DNA from: Rothia uropygialis
Lineage (GTDB): Bacteria > Actinomycetota > Actinomycetes > Actinomycetales > Micrococcaceae
NCBI RefSeq assembly: GCF_004137765.1
Contig: NZ_NOIS01000002.1
Location: 372,001-436,000 of the forward strand
Length of the DNA: 64,000 nt
Reading direction: 5' to 3'
Part shown: piece by piece, positions 1-9,374 of the stretch
Numbering within the stretch: the first letter of the stretch is position 1
Layout: each line of letters opens with the position of its first letter
The notes under the pieces: model-generated
The model's input: the letters and a program-made list of their open reading frames with translations, nothing else
Told to the model about the DNA's origin: nothing
Database searches by the model: none
Position numbers and translations under genes: made by a program

Positions 1-634
1 TCCCATCGGCGCCGAATTCTCGTGCGAACTCTAAGCGATCGGGGATTGTGTCCGCGGTGATGACCGTAACCCCCAGGTCGTGCAATGCCAATGTCGCCAA
101 CAGCCCGATAGGCCCCGCACCCAGGACAAGGGCAGATTCCCCCTCGATCGCTTGTCCTCTGGCGACCGCCTCGAGAGAGATCGCGGTCGGCTCCGCGACG
201 GACCCCAGTTCCGTCGGCATTCCTTCCGGAATACGGTGCAAGCGCGCGGCGGCGACGGAAAGATACTCGACGAGTCCGCCGTCACGGTAACAACCGAAAA
301 CGGTCAGATAGGGGCATACGTTGTCGTGACCCGATCGGCACGCCTGGCACTGACCGCAGGCGATCAACGGGTCCACTGCCACGCGATCCCCGACCTCAAC
401 GGTCTCGACGCCCGGAGCCACCTCGGCCACCGTTCCGGAAATCTCGTGGCCCTGGACAAGGGGCAGCTCAGAGGCGTAGTCGTCCTCGAAGATATGAAGA
501 TCGGTCCCGCACAATGTGACGTGCTCGATGTGCACGAGCGCTTCTCCGGAGGACACGGCCGGGAGGGGGACCGTCACATAATCAAGAGTGCGCGCCGCAA
601 CGGTCCGAACCGCACGCATGGTCTCGGTGGTCAT
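1..634 (-). CDS. Zinc-binding alcohol dehydrogenase (MDR family), 3' end outside the window
   Basis: Cytoplasmic NAD(P)-dependent medium-chain dehydrogenase of the sorbitol/threonine dehydrogenase type; about 211 N-terminal residues are present. Visible family features are the catalytic-zinc segment CGTDLHIF near residue 40, GHEISGTV near residue 65, the structural-zinc cysteine cluster CGQCQACRSGHDNVC near residues 95-110, and the Rossmann motif GAGPIGLLA near residue 180. It starts at an ATG that overlaps the stop of the upstream YCII gene (ATGA), so the two are translationally coupled. It reads away from the LysR gene and is probably part of the same catabolic locus as the flavoproteins to the right. 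Substrate unknown. Confidence 0.9.
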   Translation of the reverse strand, partial: MTTETMRAVRTVAARTLDYVTVPLPAVSSGEALVHIEHVTLCGTDLHIFEDDYASELPLVQGHEISGTVAEVAPGVETVEVGDRVAVDPLIACGQCQACRSGHDNVCPYLTVFGCYRDGGLVEYLSVAAARLHRIPEGMPTELGSVAEPTAISLEAVARGQAIEGESALVLGAGPIGLLATLALHDLGVTVITADTIPDRLEFAREFGADG

Positions 635-942
635 GAGGCATCCTTGCTCGATGCGAGGCGGTCCGCACCGAATTTGGGGGTCCAAGTCCGGATGGTGCGT
701 GCAACATAGCCGCGCTGCTCGAACGGCTCCTGATCCATGACCTCCTCGACTGCAACCGCGGAGTCCGCCCGGATGATCAGGAGCGCGCCTTTGTCGCCAC
801 CATCGACGTCGGTCGGCCCGGAAACCACCAGGCGCCCGGCGTCGAACTGCTCCTGCAGGAATGCCAGATGCTCTTCCCGATGCTCCGCACGACCGGCTTC
901 GGATCCCTCGGCGTAGCGGTAGCAGACTGCGAAAAGTCCCAT
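631..942 (-). CDS. YCII-domain (YciI-like) protein
   Basis: Small 103-residue dimeric alpha+beta-barrel protein of the YCII family. The family's conserved His/Asp region is visible as AEHREEHLAFL followed by VVSGPTD. Such proteins often accompany catabolic enzymes and are thought to be small lyases or binding proteins; the reaction here is unknown. The start has a GAGGAAT ribosome site, and the stop overlaps the ATG of the downstream alcohol dehydrogenase. First gene of the minus-strand operon divergent from the LysR gene. Confidence 0.82.
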   Translation of the reverse strand: MGLFAVCYRYAEGSEAGRAEHREEHLAFLQEQFDAGRLVVSGPTDVDGGDKGALLIIRADSAVAVEEVMDQEPFEQRGYVARTIRTWTPKFGADRLASSKDAS

Positions 943-1097
943 GTTGATTCCTCAATTCATTAGGAGAAAATATGCGTTGAATCAGCTCGAAGCACAGCCT
1001 CGGACACCGACCCGATGATCAAGGTGACGGCCGTTAAGGCCGCCGCCCTTCAACGAACATCCTCCGGGGAGAAAACAAGACAGGACAATACCTTTCG

Positions 1098-1116
1098 CTC
1101 ATTAATTAATAATGAG
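1098..1116. promoter_or_regulatory. Inverted repeat, candidate LysR operator
   Basis: The arms CTCATTA and TAATGAG form a perfect 7-5-7 inverted repeat in an AT-rich patch between the divergent YCII operon and the LysR gene, about 50 bp before the LysR start. It contains the T-N11-A pattern expected of LysR-type sites. Assignment to the neighbouring regulator is inference from position. Confidence 0.5.
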
Positions 1117-1164
1117 TCCGATACTGTGTACATATCGGCACATAATCTTCGGAGGGGCCAGATA

Positions 1165-2067
1165 ATGGAACTGCGGTGGCTGGAAGCGTTTGTCGCGGTC
1201 GCGGAGGAGCTTCACTTTGGACGAGCCGCGGAGAGATTGCACGTGGCGCAGTCTCCGCTGAGCCAAGTTATTCGCAAACTGGAGAAAGACGTCGGCTCAC
1301 CGCTTTTCAAGCGGAGCACTCGGACCGTGGAGCTGACGGCTCCGGGGCAGGCGTTGCTTCCGTACGCATACCGAATCCTGCGAAGCTTGAATAACGCTAT
1401 GGACGCGGCCCGCAGCGCGGAAGGCGTACCCACGGGACGATTTACCCTTGGGTTCTCAGGGATGCACAATCACGACACTCTCCCCCGCATCACTCGAGCC
1501 CTGAGAGAAGATTTTCCTGGTGTCGAGCTCAACCTCGTCGGCGGAATCCGCACCTTTGACGGCATGCGCCAAGTACGCAACGGAGACTTGGACGCCAGCT
1601 TCTTAGGCATCATCGGCGACGTTGCCCCGCCATTACGGGCTCGCGAAATCTCTCGCCACCACTTGGGGGTGGTTGTGCCGACGGATCATCCGCTCGCGTA
1701 TCGGGACGCGGTTCCGATCCAACAATTGCGTGGAGAGTCTTTCGTCATGGGCCCGGTCGACGGTAACTCCTCGATGACCGTTGCTGCCCTACAAATATGC
1801 CACGCGGCCGGATTCCAACCCCAAATAGCACAAGCCGTCAGCGATCCGTTCCTCATCGTGTCCATGGTGGCCGCCGGGGTCGGCATCACGATCTTGCCCT
1901 CTGAGGTTCTACCGATCCTGCCCGAGGCAGCAAAATGGATCGAGCTCGAGGGTGATCCTGTGCCGTTCAGACACGGAGTCGTATGGTCCGAGGACAACGA
2001 GTCCGAACCGCTTCAGGCATTCCTCACTGTCCTGGACACGGTCTTCCCCGAGCAGATACTCCAGTAA
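1165..2067 (+). CDS. LysR-family transcriptional regulator
   Basis: DNA-binding regulator of 300 residues. The N-terminal winged helix-turn-helix starts MELRWLEAFVAVAEELHFGR and includes the LHVAQSPLSQVIRKLE recognition region (residues about 1-60); the rest is a periplasmic-binding-protein-like effector domain. An upstream in-frame ATG at 1015 would add 50 non-family residues. The ATG at 1165 is preferred because GGAGGGG lies at 1151-1157 and the family N-terminus begins there. It is divergent from the YCII/alcohol dehydrogenase operon and upstream of the MHS transporter and flavoprotein genes, so it probably controls this locus in response to its substrate. Confidence 0.92.
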   Translation: MELRWLEAFVAVAEELHFGRAAERLHVAQSPLSQVIRKLEKDVGSPLFKRSTRTVELTAPGQALLPYAYRILRSLNNAMDAARSAEGVPTGRFTLGFSGMHNHDTLPRITRALREDFPGVELNLVGGIRTFDGMRQVRNGDLDASFLGIIGDVAPPLRAREISRHHLGVVVPTDHPLAYRDAVPIQQLRGESFVMGPVDGNSSMTVAALQICHAAGFQPQIAQAVSDPFLIVSMVAAGVGITILPSEVLPILPEAAKWIELEGDPVPFRHGVVWSEDNESEPLQAFLTVLDTVFPEQILQ

Positions 2068-2221
2068 TTATGTTCCGGACCCACATAGTCCGAGTGTCAT
2101 TAAGTCTTGGATTTTAACAATCTCTCTACATACTCTCGTAAGGTATCGCATGTCACACCTAGTCAGGTCGTTCATCTGAGAACTTCCGGTGTACCCCAAC
2201 CAGGGCGAGAAGGAGACCACG

Positions 2222-3556
2222 ATGACGACGGAGTCGTTGAATCCGAGCAAGATATACAGTGAGAAAAGGCGCCGAAATGCCCGCACCGCGGCCATTTCAG
2301 GATTCGCCGGAAGCGCCCTGGAGTACTACGACTTCTTCATTTTCGCGACGGCGGCAGCTCTGTACCTTCAAGACTTGTACTTCCCAGGAGGCGGAACCAC
2401 CGGACAGTTGTTCTCCTTGGCGACCATCGGCGTGGCTTACATCACCCGACCGCTCGGCGCGCTGCTCTGGGGCCATCTGGGCGATGTCATCGGTCGCAAG
2501 AAAGTCTTGATCATGGTGCTCATCCTGATGGGTGCCTCCACATTCGTGATCGGACTGGTCCCCACGTATGCATCCATCGGTATCTGGGCCCCGATCATTG
2601 TGGTTGTTCTGCGACTGGCCCAGGGACTGTCCGCCGGTGGTGAGTCCCCCGGCTCGGCCTCGCTGACCATGGAGCACGCACCCGACCATCGCCGGGGATT
2701 CTTCTCGAGTTGGACACTTTCCGGAGTCACCTTCGGAATCGTCCTGTCTTCAGCGGTTTTCATTCCGTTGCAGGCCCTGCCCGAGGAATCTTTGATGAGC
2801 TGGGGCTGGCGCGTGCCATTCCTGCTTTCCGCGTTGGTCACGGCAATAGCTTTAGTATTGCGCCGAACCCTTGATGAGCCCGAGGAATTCACAGAGACCA
2901 AAGAGCTCGACCTGGTCGTCAAGGTTCCTGCATTCGAACTATTCCACCGCCATCCGAAGACCCTTCTGCTGGTTACGGGAATGACCCTTTTCACGATGGT
3001 CAACACCATCATCAATGTCTTTGCCCTCGCTTACGGCTCCAACGTGGCCGGTATCCCCAGGCAGGACATGCTGACCTTCGTCAGCGTCGCCAACCTCATT
3101 GCCGTTTTCGCGCTGCCACTATGGGGCATGCTCTCGGACAAGATCGGCAGAAAGCCGGTATTCATCGCTGGAATCATCGCCCAGGTGATTCTGGTCTTCG
3201 CTTTCTTCTGGATCCTTGCCGGAAGCGTCACGGCTAATATTTGGTGGGTTTGGATTGTCGGAACCCTGCTGATCGCCGGCGGCTACTCGATGAGCAACGC
3301 GGTCTATCCCGCATACTTCCCCGAACAGTTCCCCACCAACGTGCGCTACTCCGGCATGGCGATCTGCCTCATGATCGGTCTTCTCCTGGCCGGATTCACC
3401 CCCGCGATCGCTGAGTCCATCTCGGGCCCGCACCACAATTGGTTCGGCGTAGCCCTCTTCTCTGCGATCTGCATCGCCATCTCCGGAGCCTGTGCTGCCT
3501 TTAGCACGGAAACGTACCGGACCCCGACCTCGGAACTCGGCCGACACCGCGCTTGA
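2222..3556 (+). CDS. MFS transporter, metabolite:H+ symporter (MHS) type
   Basis: Inner-membrane proton symporter of 444 residues and about 12 transmembrane helices. The early [20 protein letters not shown] segment and the loop motif [13 protein letters not shown] after helix 2 are typical of the MHS branch (shikimate, alpha-ketoglutarate, proline/betaine carriers). The second half carries the duplicate motif [13 protein letters not shown]. The start at 2222 has GAGAAGGAG at 2207-2215; an in-frame ATG at 2189 lacks a site. It follows the LysR gene and precedes the KstD-like flavoprotein, so it probably imports the carboxylate or cyclic substrate of this locus. Confidence 0.88.
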   Translation: MTTESLNPSKIYSEKRRRNARTAAISGFAGSALEYYDFFIFATAAALYLQDLYFPGGGTTGQLFSLATIGVAYITRPLGALLWGHLGDVIGRKKVLIMVLILMGASTFVIGLVPTYASIGIWAPIIVVVLRLAQGLSAGGESPGSASLTMEHAPDHRRGFFSSWTLSGVTFGIVLSSAVFIPLQALPEESLMSWGWRVPFLLSALVTAIALVLRRTLDEPEEFTETKELDLVVKVPAFELFHRHPKTLLLVTGMTLFTMVNTIINVFALAYGSNVAGIPRQDMLTFVSVANLIAVFALPLWGMLSDKIGRKPVFIAGIIAQVILVFAFFWILAGSVTANIWWVWIVGTLLIAGGYSMSNAVYPAYFPEQFPTNVRYSGMAICLMIGLLLAGFTPAIAESISGPHHNWFGVALFSAICIAISGACAAFSTETYRTPTSELGRHRA

Positions 3557-3744
3557 GCCTCGCTGAGATCCCCGATCCACATTTCCGAGCCACGCCACAA
3601 GGCTCTCGCCCCGAACGCTCGCGCCCTCAGCCGACCGACCATTCATTCCGCCGAACAGACGCTCACGACCCAGCGACGCCGGCTCCGACATCCCCTAGTC
3701 GAACAAAGCACCACCGCAACCCAAAGATCATGGAGGCTATAGCC

Positions 3745-5556
3745 GTGGACCAGCTCGAAGAAGGAAAAGTTCCGGAGGTGTGGGACGAGGAATACGACCT
3801 GGTGGTCCTGGGGACCGGGGCCGCCGGGTTGTCCGCGGCCGTCACGGGAGCCTGCGAAAGACTCAAAGTCCTGGCGGTCGAGAAAACCGATTACATCGGG
3901 GGTACGACGGCATACTCGGCCGGAACCTGCTGGGTCCCGAACAACAGGTTTCAAGTTGCCGCCGGAATCACCGACGACTCGGAGAAGGCCGAGCACTATC
4001 TGGACCAGTTAGTCGGAGACAAGTCGGATAAATCGATGCGCCAGGCCTACCTGGACAATGGGCCCAAGATGCTCAAATACATGGAAAAACTGGGGGTCGG
4101 ATTCCTGCACTCGCCAAACGTCGTCGACTACCACTCCGAACTGCTCGAGTCCGGCATGACCGGACGCGCACTGGAGCCCAAACCCTTCGATGGACGTCGC
4201 TTGGGACGGGAGAACTTCCGCCGCGTGCGCCGTCCCGTGCCCGAATTTTCCCTGATGAACGGGGAACTCATGGTGCGACGCCCCGAGGTCAACACCCTGT
4301 TGGGATTGTTTTCCAAGAAGGCCGGGGCCACGGTCAAGGCCGTGTTCACGGCACTCAGATTGGGCATGCGGTGGGCCGTGGACCGCCTGCATTACCCCCG
4401 CGGGACCCGTCTGGTCATGGGCAACGCGCTGGTCGCAGGCCTTTACAACCGACTCCTCGAGATGGACGGGGCGGTGTGGCTCGACGCCCGTGTCACGCGG
4501 TTGTTTCGCGAAGGTCCCGAAGAAGGCGGCAGTGTCGTCGGGCTCTGTGTTCAGTACGAGGGACGAGAGATCGCGGTCCGGGCGACGCATGGCGTCGTAC
4601 TCGCTGGTGGTGGATTTTCGCAGAACCCACAGATGCGCGAGAAATACATGCCGGACCCGACACCACAGTTCTCGCGGGCCAACGAAGGTGCGACAGGAGA
4701 CACCCTGAAGCTTGCGACGTCGATCGGGGCGCGGTTGGGCAATGACAACCGGGAAAATGCACTGTGGTTTCCTTCCTCGGTCGGCACGCGCAAGAACGGT
4801 TCAACGGCCGTGTTTCCCCACATTTGGGACCGCGGGAAGCCGGGAGTCATGGCCGTGAACGCGAGGGGACAAAGGTTCGTGGACGAATCGACGTCGTATC
4901 ACCGGTTCGTCCGTGCAATGTACGCACATGAGAGCGTTCCTGCCTGGCTCATCGTGGACTCGAAGGCCCTGGCCACCTATGGCCTGGGCATGATCACGAT
5001 GCCGCACCTACCCCGTATCGCCTTGAAGAAGTACGTCAATTCAGGGTATCTGCGTCAAGGAGCGACTCTCAGGGAACTGGCCGAGAGCATCGGTGTCCCT
5101 GCCGGTTCTCTGGAGAAGACCGTCGAACGGTACAACGGTTTCGCGGAAATGGGCAAGGACGAGGACTTTCACAAGGGCGAGTCGCTATTTGGCCGCGCGG
5201 CCGGAGATCCCGAGCACGAGCCCAATCCGAATATTGGGCCGGTCTCCACGGCTCCTTACTACGCAATTCGCGTGGTTCCGACCCCCTTGGCAACGTCGTT
5301 CGGTGCGTCCATCACAGAAAAGGCACAGGTCCTGGACGAGTCGTGGGATCTCATCCCCGGCCTGTATGCCGTCGGCAACGATGCCCAATCCGTATTCAGC
5401 TCCGAATATCCGGGCGCCGGTACCCAGGTGGGAGCCGGAATGACTTTCGGCTGGGTCGCGGCTCAGGATGCCGCAGGCCGAACCTCGACGTTGCGACCGG
5501 CCCACGGGCGTTCCCACGCAGGGAGAAAGCGCGTGAATGACGGTCAAAACCGCTGA
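3745..5556 (+). CDS. FAD-dependent dehydrogenase, 3-ketosteroid-1-dehydrogenase / fumarate reductase family
   Basis: Flavoprotein of 603 residues. The FAD Rossmann motif [16 protein letters not shown] is near residue 20, followed by [16 protein letters not shown]; the C-terminal FAD segment is [20 protein letters not shown]. Overall order matches KstD, including EPKPFDGR, a Tyr after FVDEST and the Tyr-x-x-x-Gly pair in EYPGAG, which correspond to catalytic positions of KstD. The GTG at 3745 is chosen because GGAGG at 3732-3736 lies 8 bases upstream; ATGs at 3553 and 3730 are in frame but worse placed. Expected reaction: 1,2-desaturation of a ring ketone or reduction of an enoate. No steroid-degradation genes are nearby, so a steroid substrate is doubtful. 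Confidence 0.83.
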   Translation: MDQLEEGKVPEVWDEEYDLVVLGTGAAGLSAAVTGACERLKVLAVEKTDYIGGTTAYSAGTCWVPNNRFQVAAGITDDSEKAEHYLDQLVGDKSDKSMRQAYLDNGPKMLKYMEKLGVGFLHSPNVVDYHSELLESGMTGRALEPKPFDGRRLGRENFRRVRRPVPEFSLMNGELMVRRPEVNTLLGLFSKKAGATVKAVFTALRLGMRWAVDRLHYPRGTRLVMGNALVAGLYNRLLEMDGAVWLDARVTRLFREGPEEGGSVVGLCVQYEGREIAVRATHGVVLAGGGFSQNPQMREKYMPDPTPQFSRANEGATGDTLKLATSIGARLGNDNRENALWFPSSVGTRKNGSTAVFPHIWDRGKPGVMAVNARGQRFVDESTSYHRFVRAMYAHESVPAWLIVDSKALATYGLGMITMPHLPRIALKKYVNSGYLRQGATLRELAESIGVPAGSLEKTVERYNGFAEMGKDEDFHKGESLFGRAAGDPEHEPNPNIGPVSTAPYYAIRVVPTPLATSFGASITEKAQVLDESWDLIPGLYAVGNDAQSVFSSEYPGAGTQVGAGMTFGWVAAQDAAGRTSTLRPAHGRSHAGRKRVNDGQNR

Positions 5557-5611
5557 CACTGGCGTTCGCAGAAGAGGCCAGCTCCGTGCAACCACCTCGA
5601 GGAAAGGACCT

Positions 5612-6748
5612 ATGGAACAGCGCGAACTGAGGGTAGGGATCATCGGTTGCGGGATGATCAGCCGGAACCATATCGAGTCGTATCAATCAATGACACACGT
5701 CCGGGTTGTCGCCGTCACCGATCTGAATCCTGAAGCCGCAGAGAGGATCGCAACGGCTTATGGGATCCCGGTGAGTGCGACGGACATCGACCGGTTCTGG
5801 GAGCAGGACCTCGACGTCGTCTCGATCTGCACCCCGCACCCGACGCATGAAGCTTTGGTCCTGGCGGCTGCGGACCACGGCGTGAACGTGGTGTGCGAGA
5901 AGCCGATTTCCATCGATGTAACCGCAGCCTCCCGCATGGTCGCAGCATGCGAAGATGCGGGCGTAGAATTCACCGTACTTTTCCAACGCAGGTTCTGGCC
6001 GGCGGCGCAGCAGATCCGGACCGCCCTCGACGACGGGCCGCTTCGCGACCCAGTGCTCGGCCACTGCTCGGTCATGTTGCATCGTGACCCCGACTACTAT
6101 TCCCAGGACGACTGGCGAGGCACCTGGCGCACGGATGGCGGCGGGGTCCTGATGACCCAAGCGATCCACTACATCGATCTGCTGCAGTGGTTCATGGGGG
6201 ATGTTCAAGAAGTTTTCGGGCGAGTGAACACATACAAGCACGGAACGAATATCGAAGTCGAGGATTCGGCCGTCGCGACCCTCGTGTTCGCCTCAGGGGC
6301 CATGGCCACGATTCAGGCGAGCACCGCCGCCTCTCCCGCGCTGGGTGCCCAAGTGCGCGTTACGGGGAGCAACGGCTCCACCGCGCAGCTGACCGAATTT
6401 CCAGAGGGCACCGACGGCCGCGTGGACATCTGGGGAGAGGGCGATTCGATCACCAGTGTTCTCACACACCCGGCGAACGTGCCACCCAACGCATCCCTTT
6501 CTGCCATTAACGATCACCTGATTCCCCATCATCGTTCCCAGCTGGAGGATTTCGTCGACGCCCTGCGGCAAACGAGGAAACCCGCGATTACCGGATCCGA
6601 TTCGATCCGGGCTTTGAAGATCTTGTTGGCGATCTACGAGTCTGCCCGCACCGGCGCGCCCGTCCGATTGAGCGAGGAACCGATCACAACCCGCGTCCGG
6701 GTTCCCGACGATGTCCATTCAACCGCCAACCCCGTGGAAAGATCATGA
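5612..6748 (+). CDS. Gfo/Idh/MocA-family oxidoreductase
   Basis: NAD(P)-dependent dehydrogenase of 378 residues. The N-terminal Rossmann fold begins RVGIIGCGMISRNH, and VVCEKPISIDV carries the EKP dinucleotide/catalytic lysine motif. The C-terminal substrate domain includes DDWRGTWRTDGGGVLMTQ and AIHYIDLLQW, with the catalytic-type His. Members oxidise hydroxyls of sugars, cyclitols and glycosides. The start at 5612 has AGGAAAGGA just upstream; an in-frame ATG at 5537 would overlap the previous gene. It lies 55 bases after the flavoprotein and its stop overlaps the ATG of the next gene, indicating one operon. Confidence 0.9.
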   Translation: MEQRELRVGIIGCGMISRNHIESYQSMTHVRVVAVTDLNPEAAERIATAYGIPVSATDIDRFWEQDLDVVSICTPHPTHEALVLAAADHGVNVVCEKPISIDVTAASRMVAACEDAGVEFTVLFQRRFWPAAQQIRTALDDGPLRDPVLGHCSVMLHRDPDYYSQDDWRGTWRTDGGGVLMTQAIHYIDLLQWFMGDVQEVFGRVNTYKHGTNIEVEDSAVATLVFASGAMATIQASTAASPALGAQVRVTGSNGSTAQLTEFPEGTDGRVDIWGEGDSITSVLTHPANVPPNASLSAINDHLIPHHRSQLEDFVDALRQTRKPAITGSDSIRALKILLAIYESARTGAPVRLSEEPITTRVRVPDDVHSTANPVERS

Positions 6749-7581
6749 TGACCTCACCGACAAACTCTCGCCGAACACTCGGATTGGCGGCGCTCTCCTC
6801 CCTGACGACTCCCCCGGACGAACTGATTCACTTGGCCGCAGACGCGGGGTTCGACGTTGTCGGCATCCGGGTCCAGAAAGTCACGGAAGCGGAACCCTTC
6901 TACGATCTCAGCCCCGGCTCCCCATTGCGACGCCGAGTACTCACTGCGCTGTCCGAAACCGGACTGCGCATTCTGGATACCGAATTTCTGTTGCTCGATG
7001 GAAGCCCGAATCAACAAGACCACTGGGAACGAGCACTGGACCACGCTGCCGGATTGGCGGCCCAAACCTTCACCGTGGCCGCCGCGGACACGGAACAGAA
7101 TCGGTTGCGCGACTCTCTGACCGGCATGGTTGGCTACGCCCGGCAGCGCGGCCTCACGGTCACTGTGGAACCGATCAGCTACCAAGCGGTCAACTCTCTG
7201 CCCGGTGCCGCTTGCCTCGCCAGGGAGACGGGAGCCAAGATCCTCGTGGACACCCTCCACTTGACCCGATTCGGGGCGACCCTCGACGAGCTCGATGCCG
7301 TCTACGACCTCATCGGCGGAATCCAGCTCGTCGACGGACCTATGGCAGGGCCTTCGGACCGCAACGGGCTCGTCGCGGAATCCCGGTCGGACCGTCTCGC
7401 TCCAGGGCACGGGGAGTTCCCACTGCAAGACTATTTGGCTCACCTCCCCCCGGACCTTCCCATCAGCGTGGAGTCCTGTTCAGACGCCTACGTCCGGCAG
7501 CACGGCGCACGGGAGTGGGTTCGCCTTCTGCACGACAGCACGACCGCAATCCTCGCCTCGCCCGAAAGCCCGAGCGTCTAA
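6745..7581 (+). CDS. Sugar phosphate isomerase/epimerase family protein (TIM barrel)
   Basis: 278-residue AP-endonuclease-2-like TIM barrel. Likely metal ligands are the Glu in VTVEPIS, the Asp in ILVDTLHL and the Glu in ISVESCSDAY. This superfamily includes ketose epimerases, inosose dehydratase, dehydroshikimate dehydratase and 3-keto-glycoside eliminases, so specificity cannot be read from the fold. The ATG overlaps the stop of the Gfo/Idh gene (ATGA); GGAAAG precedes it. A second in-frame ATG follows directly. The pairing with a Gfo/Idh dehydrogenase suggests oxidise-then-eliminate or isomerise chemistry. Confidence 0.85.
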   Translation: MMTSPTNSRRTLGLAALSSLTTPPDELIHLAADAGFDVVGIRVQKVTEAEPFYDLSPGSPLRRRVLTALSETGLRILDTEFLLLDGSPNQQDHWERALDHAAGLAAQTFTVAAADTEQNRLRDSLTGMVGYARQRGLTVTVEPISYQAVNSLPGAACLARETGAKILVDTLHLTRFGATLDELDAVYDLIGGIQLVDGPMAGPSDRNGLVAESRSDRLAPGHGEFPLQDYLAHLPPDLPISVESCSDAYVRQHGAREWVRLLHDSTTAILASPESPSV

Positions 7582-7631
7582 GGCCTGCCCCTCTCCACGA
7601 TCCAACCTCTAGACGTCTAAGGAGACGACTC

Positions 7632-9374
7632 ATGTCCTGTACACCCCCGAACCTGTCCTGCGACGTCCTGGTGATCGGTTCCGGCGCCGGCGGCCTCGCT
7701 GCCGCAGTCACTGCCGCGTATCACGGAATGAAGGTCATCGTTGCCGAGAAAGATGCCGTGATGGGAGGCGCGACATCCTGGTCCGGCGGGTGGGCATGGA
7801 CGCCCGGCACACATTTCGCCAAACGCGACGGCCTCATCGAGGACCCGGAGCAATTCCGCACCTATCTCAGAAGCGTGATCGGCCGTTATTACCAGTCGGA
7901 CAACATCGACGCATTCATTGAGGCCGCTCCGCGCATGGTGGAATTCTTCGAGAAGAAGACCCAGCTCCAATGGACTCCCGGGGCGAAGATCAAAGACATT
8001 TACGGAAATCTGCCCGAAGCAGGCACCGGGCACCGTTCGGTCGGCCCCAAACCGTGGAATGCGCGTAACATTGACCCCAATTTGCTGAAGAAATTGCGGC
8101 ACCAAAAATATGAAACATCCTTCCTCGGCATGGGCATCATGGCCGGCCCGGACCTTTCCCAGTTCTTGGCCGCCTCCCAATTCAGCCCACAAGGGTGGCT
8201 CCACTCGGCCAAGCGGGTACTCCCCCACATGTGGGATCTTCTCGCTCACCGCCGAAACATGCAATTAGTGAATGGAACCGCATTAATCGGACGACTCGCC
8301 CAATCCGGCGCGGACCTGGGAGTCGAGTACCTGGTCAACACCGAGGGCCTGATGCTGATGACCGAGGACGGCCGTATCAACGGCGCGAAGCTCCGAGGGC
8401 CCGACGGAGAATTCACGATCGAGGCAGGCTCCGGCGTCGTCCTGGCCACTGGCGGATTCCCACGGAACGTCGAACTCCGCAAAGAACTGTTCCCCGGTAC
8501 GCCCTCAGGCCACGAACACCACACCCTTGCGCCGGAGACCTGCACCGGGGACGGCCTGAGGCTGGCACAAAGCGTAGGGGCGGCCTTTGCCAAAAACGTC
8601 GCCTCTCCGGCCGCATGGTGTCCCGTCTCGCTCGTTCCCTACGCCAACGGAACCACGGGCATATTCCCCCACATCATGGACCGAGCCAAACCCGGGTCGA
8701 TCGGCGTACTGCGAAACGGCAAGAGGTTCGTCAACGAGGCGAACGGCTATTACGACTACGTGGATGCCATGTTCAAGACCGTCCCCGAAGGGGAGGCGGT
8801 ACAGTCCTGGCAGATCGCGGATTCACGATTCGTCCGGAAATACCCGCTTGGGATGGCCAAACCACGGCCCATTCCGCTGACCCCATACCTCCGTAGCGGC
8901 TATCTGATCCGGGCAAAAACCCTCGAAGAGCTCGCGCAGAAATGCGGGATCGACCCGGTCAATCTCGATGAGACGGTCGGGGCTTTCAACCGTGCGGCCC
9001 GCCGTGGTGAAGACCCCGAGTTCCACCGCGGAAAGACAGAATTCAATCGGTACGGTGGAGACCCTAAGGTCCAGCCCAACCCAAGCCTGGCGCCGATCGA
9101 GAAGGGACCGTTCTACGCGGTCAAAGTCGTCCCGGGAAGCTTCGGGACTTTCGACGGTATCGCAGCTGATGGGCGTGGGAAGGTCCTGGACGAAGACGGT
9201 GCGGACATCCCGGGTCTCTACACCGCCGGCAACGACCGCGCCTCGATCATGGGCGGTTTCTACCCGGCGGGCGGCACCAATTTGGGCCCGGCGTTGACTT
9301 TCGGGTACGTGGTGGGGCGAGAGTTGTCCGGCGCCTCCGACTACGAGGTCACCGCGGCCGAGTCGGAGCTGTGA
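7632..9374 (+). CDS. FAD-dependent dehydrogenase, KstD / fumarate reductase family (second copy)
   Basis: 580-residue paralogue of the flavoprotein at 3745. FAD motif DVLVIGSGAGGLAAAV at the N-terminus, then GGATSWSGGWAWTPGT; C-terminal GLYTAGNDRASIMGGFYPAG. The KstD-like Tyr/Gly pair is kept in YPAGG, a Tyr follows FVNEANG, and EPKPFN is replaced by VGPKPWNARN. The frame is open far upstream, but AAGGAGA lies just before the ATG at 7632 and homology starts there. Last intact gene of the operon. Two diverged copies suggest two successive desaturations, or two subunits or alternative substrates. The stop codon is directly followed in the same frame by a dehydrogenase remnant. Confidence 0.85.
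   Translation: MSCTPPNLSCDVLVIGSGAGGLAAAVTAAYHGMKVIVAEKDAVMGGATSWSGGWAWTPGTHFAKRDGLIEDPEQFRTYLRSVIGRYYQSDNIDAFIEAAPRMVEFFEKKTQLQWTPGAKIKDIYGNLPEAGTGHRSVGPKPWNARNIDPNLLKKLRHQKYETSFLGMGIMAGPDLSQFLAASQFSPQGWLHSAKRVLPHMWDLLAHRRNMQLVNGTALIGRLAQSGADLGVEYLVNTEGLMLMTEDGRINGAKLRGPDGEFTIEAGSGVVLATGGFPRNVELRKELFPGTPSGHEHHTLAPETCTGDGLRLAQSVGAAFAKNVASPAAWCPVSLVPYANGTTGIFPHIMDRAKPGSIGVLRNGKRFVNEANGYYDYVDAMFKTVPEGEAVQSWQIADSRFVRKYPLGMAKPRPIPLTPYLRSGYLIRAKTLEELAQKCGIDPVNLDETVGAFNRAARRGEDPEFHRGKTEFNRYGGDPKVQPNPSLAPIEKGPFYAVKVVPGSFGTFDGIAADGRGKVLDEDGADIPGLYTAGNDRASIMGGFYPAGGTNLGPALTFGYVVGRELSGASDYEVTAAESEL

Noticed and set aside
6711-7631. Upstream extension of the second flavoprotein frame
   Set aside because: It runs through the TIM-barrel gene in another frame with Pro/Arg-rich sequence; the family N-terminus and ribosome site are at 7632.
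3745-9374. Steroid-degradation locus
   Set aside because: KstD-like proteins are present, but no Ksh, Hsa, Mce or acyl-CoA beta-oxidation genes accompany them.
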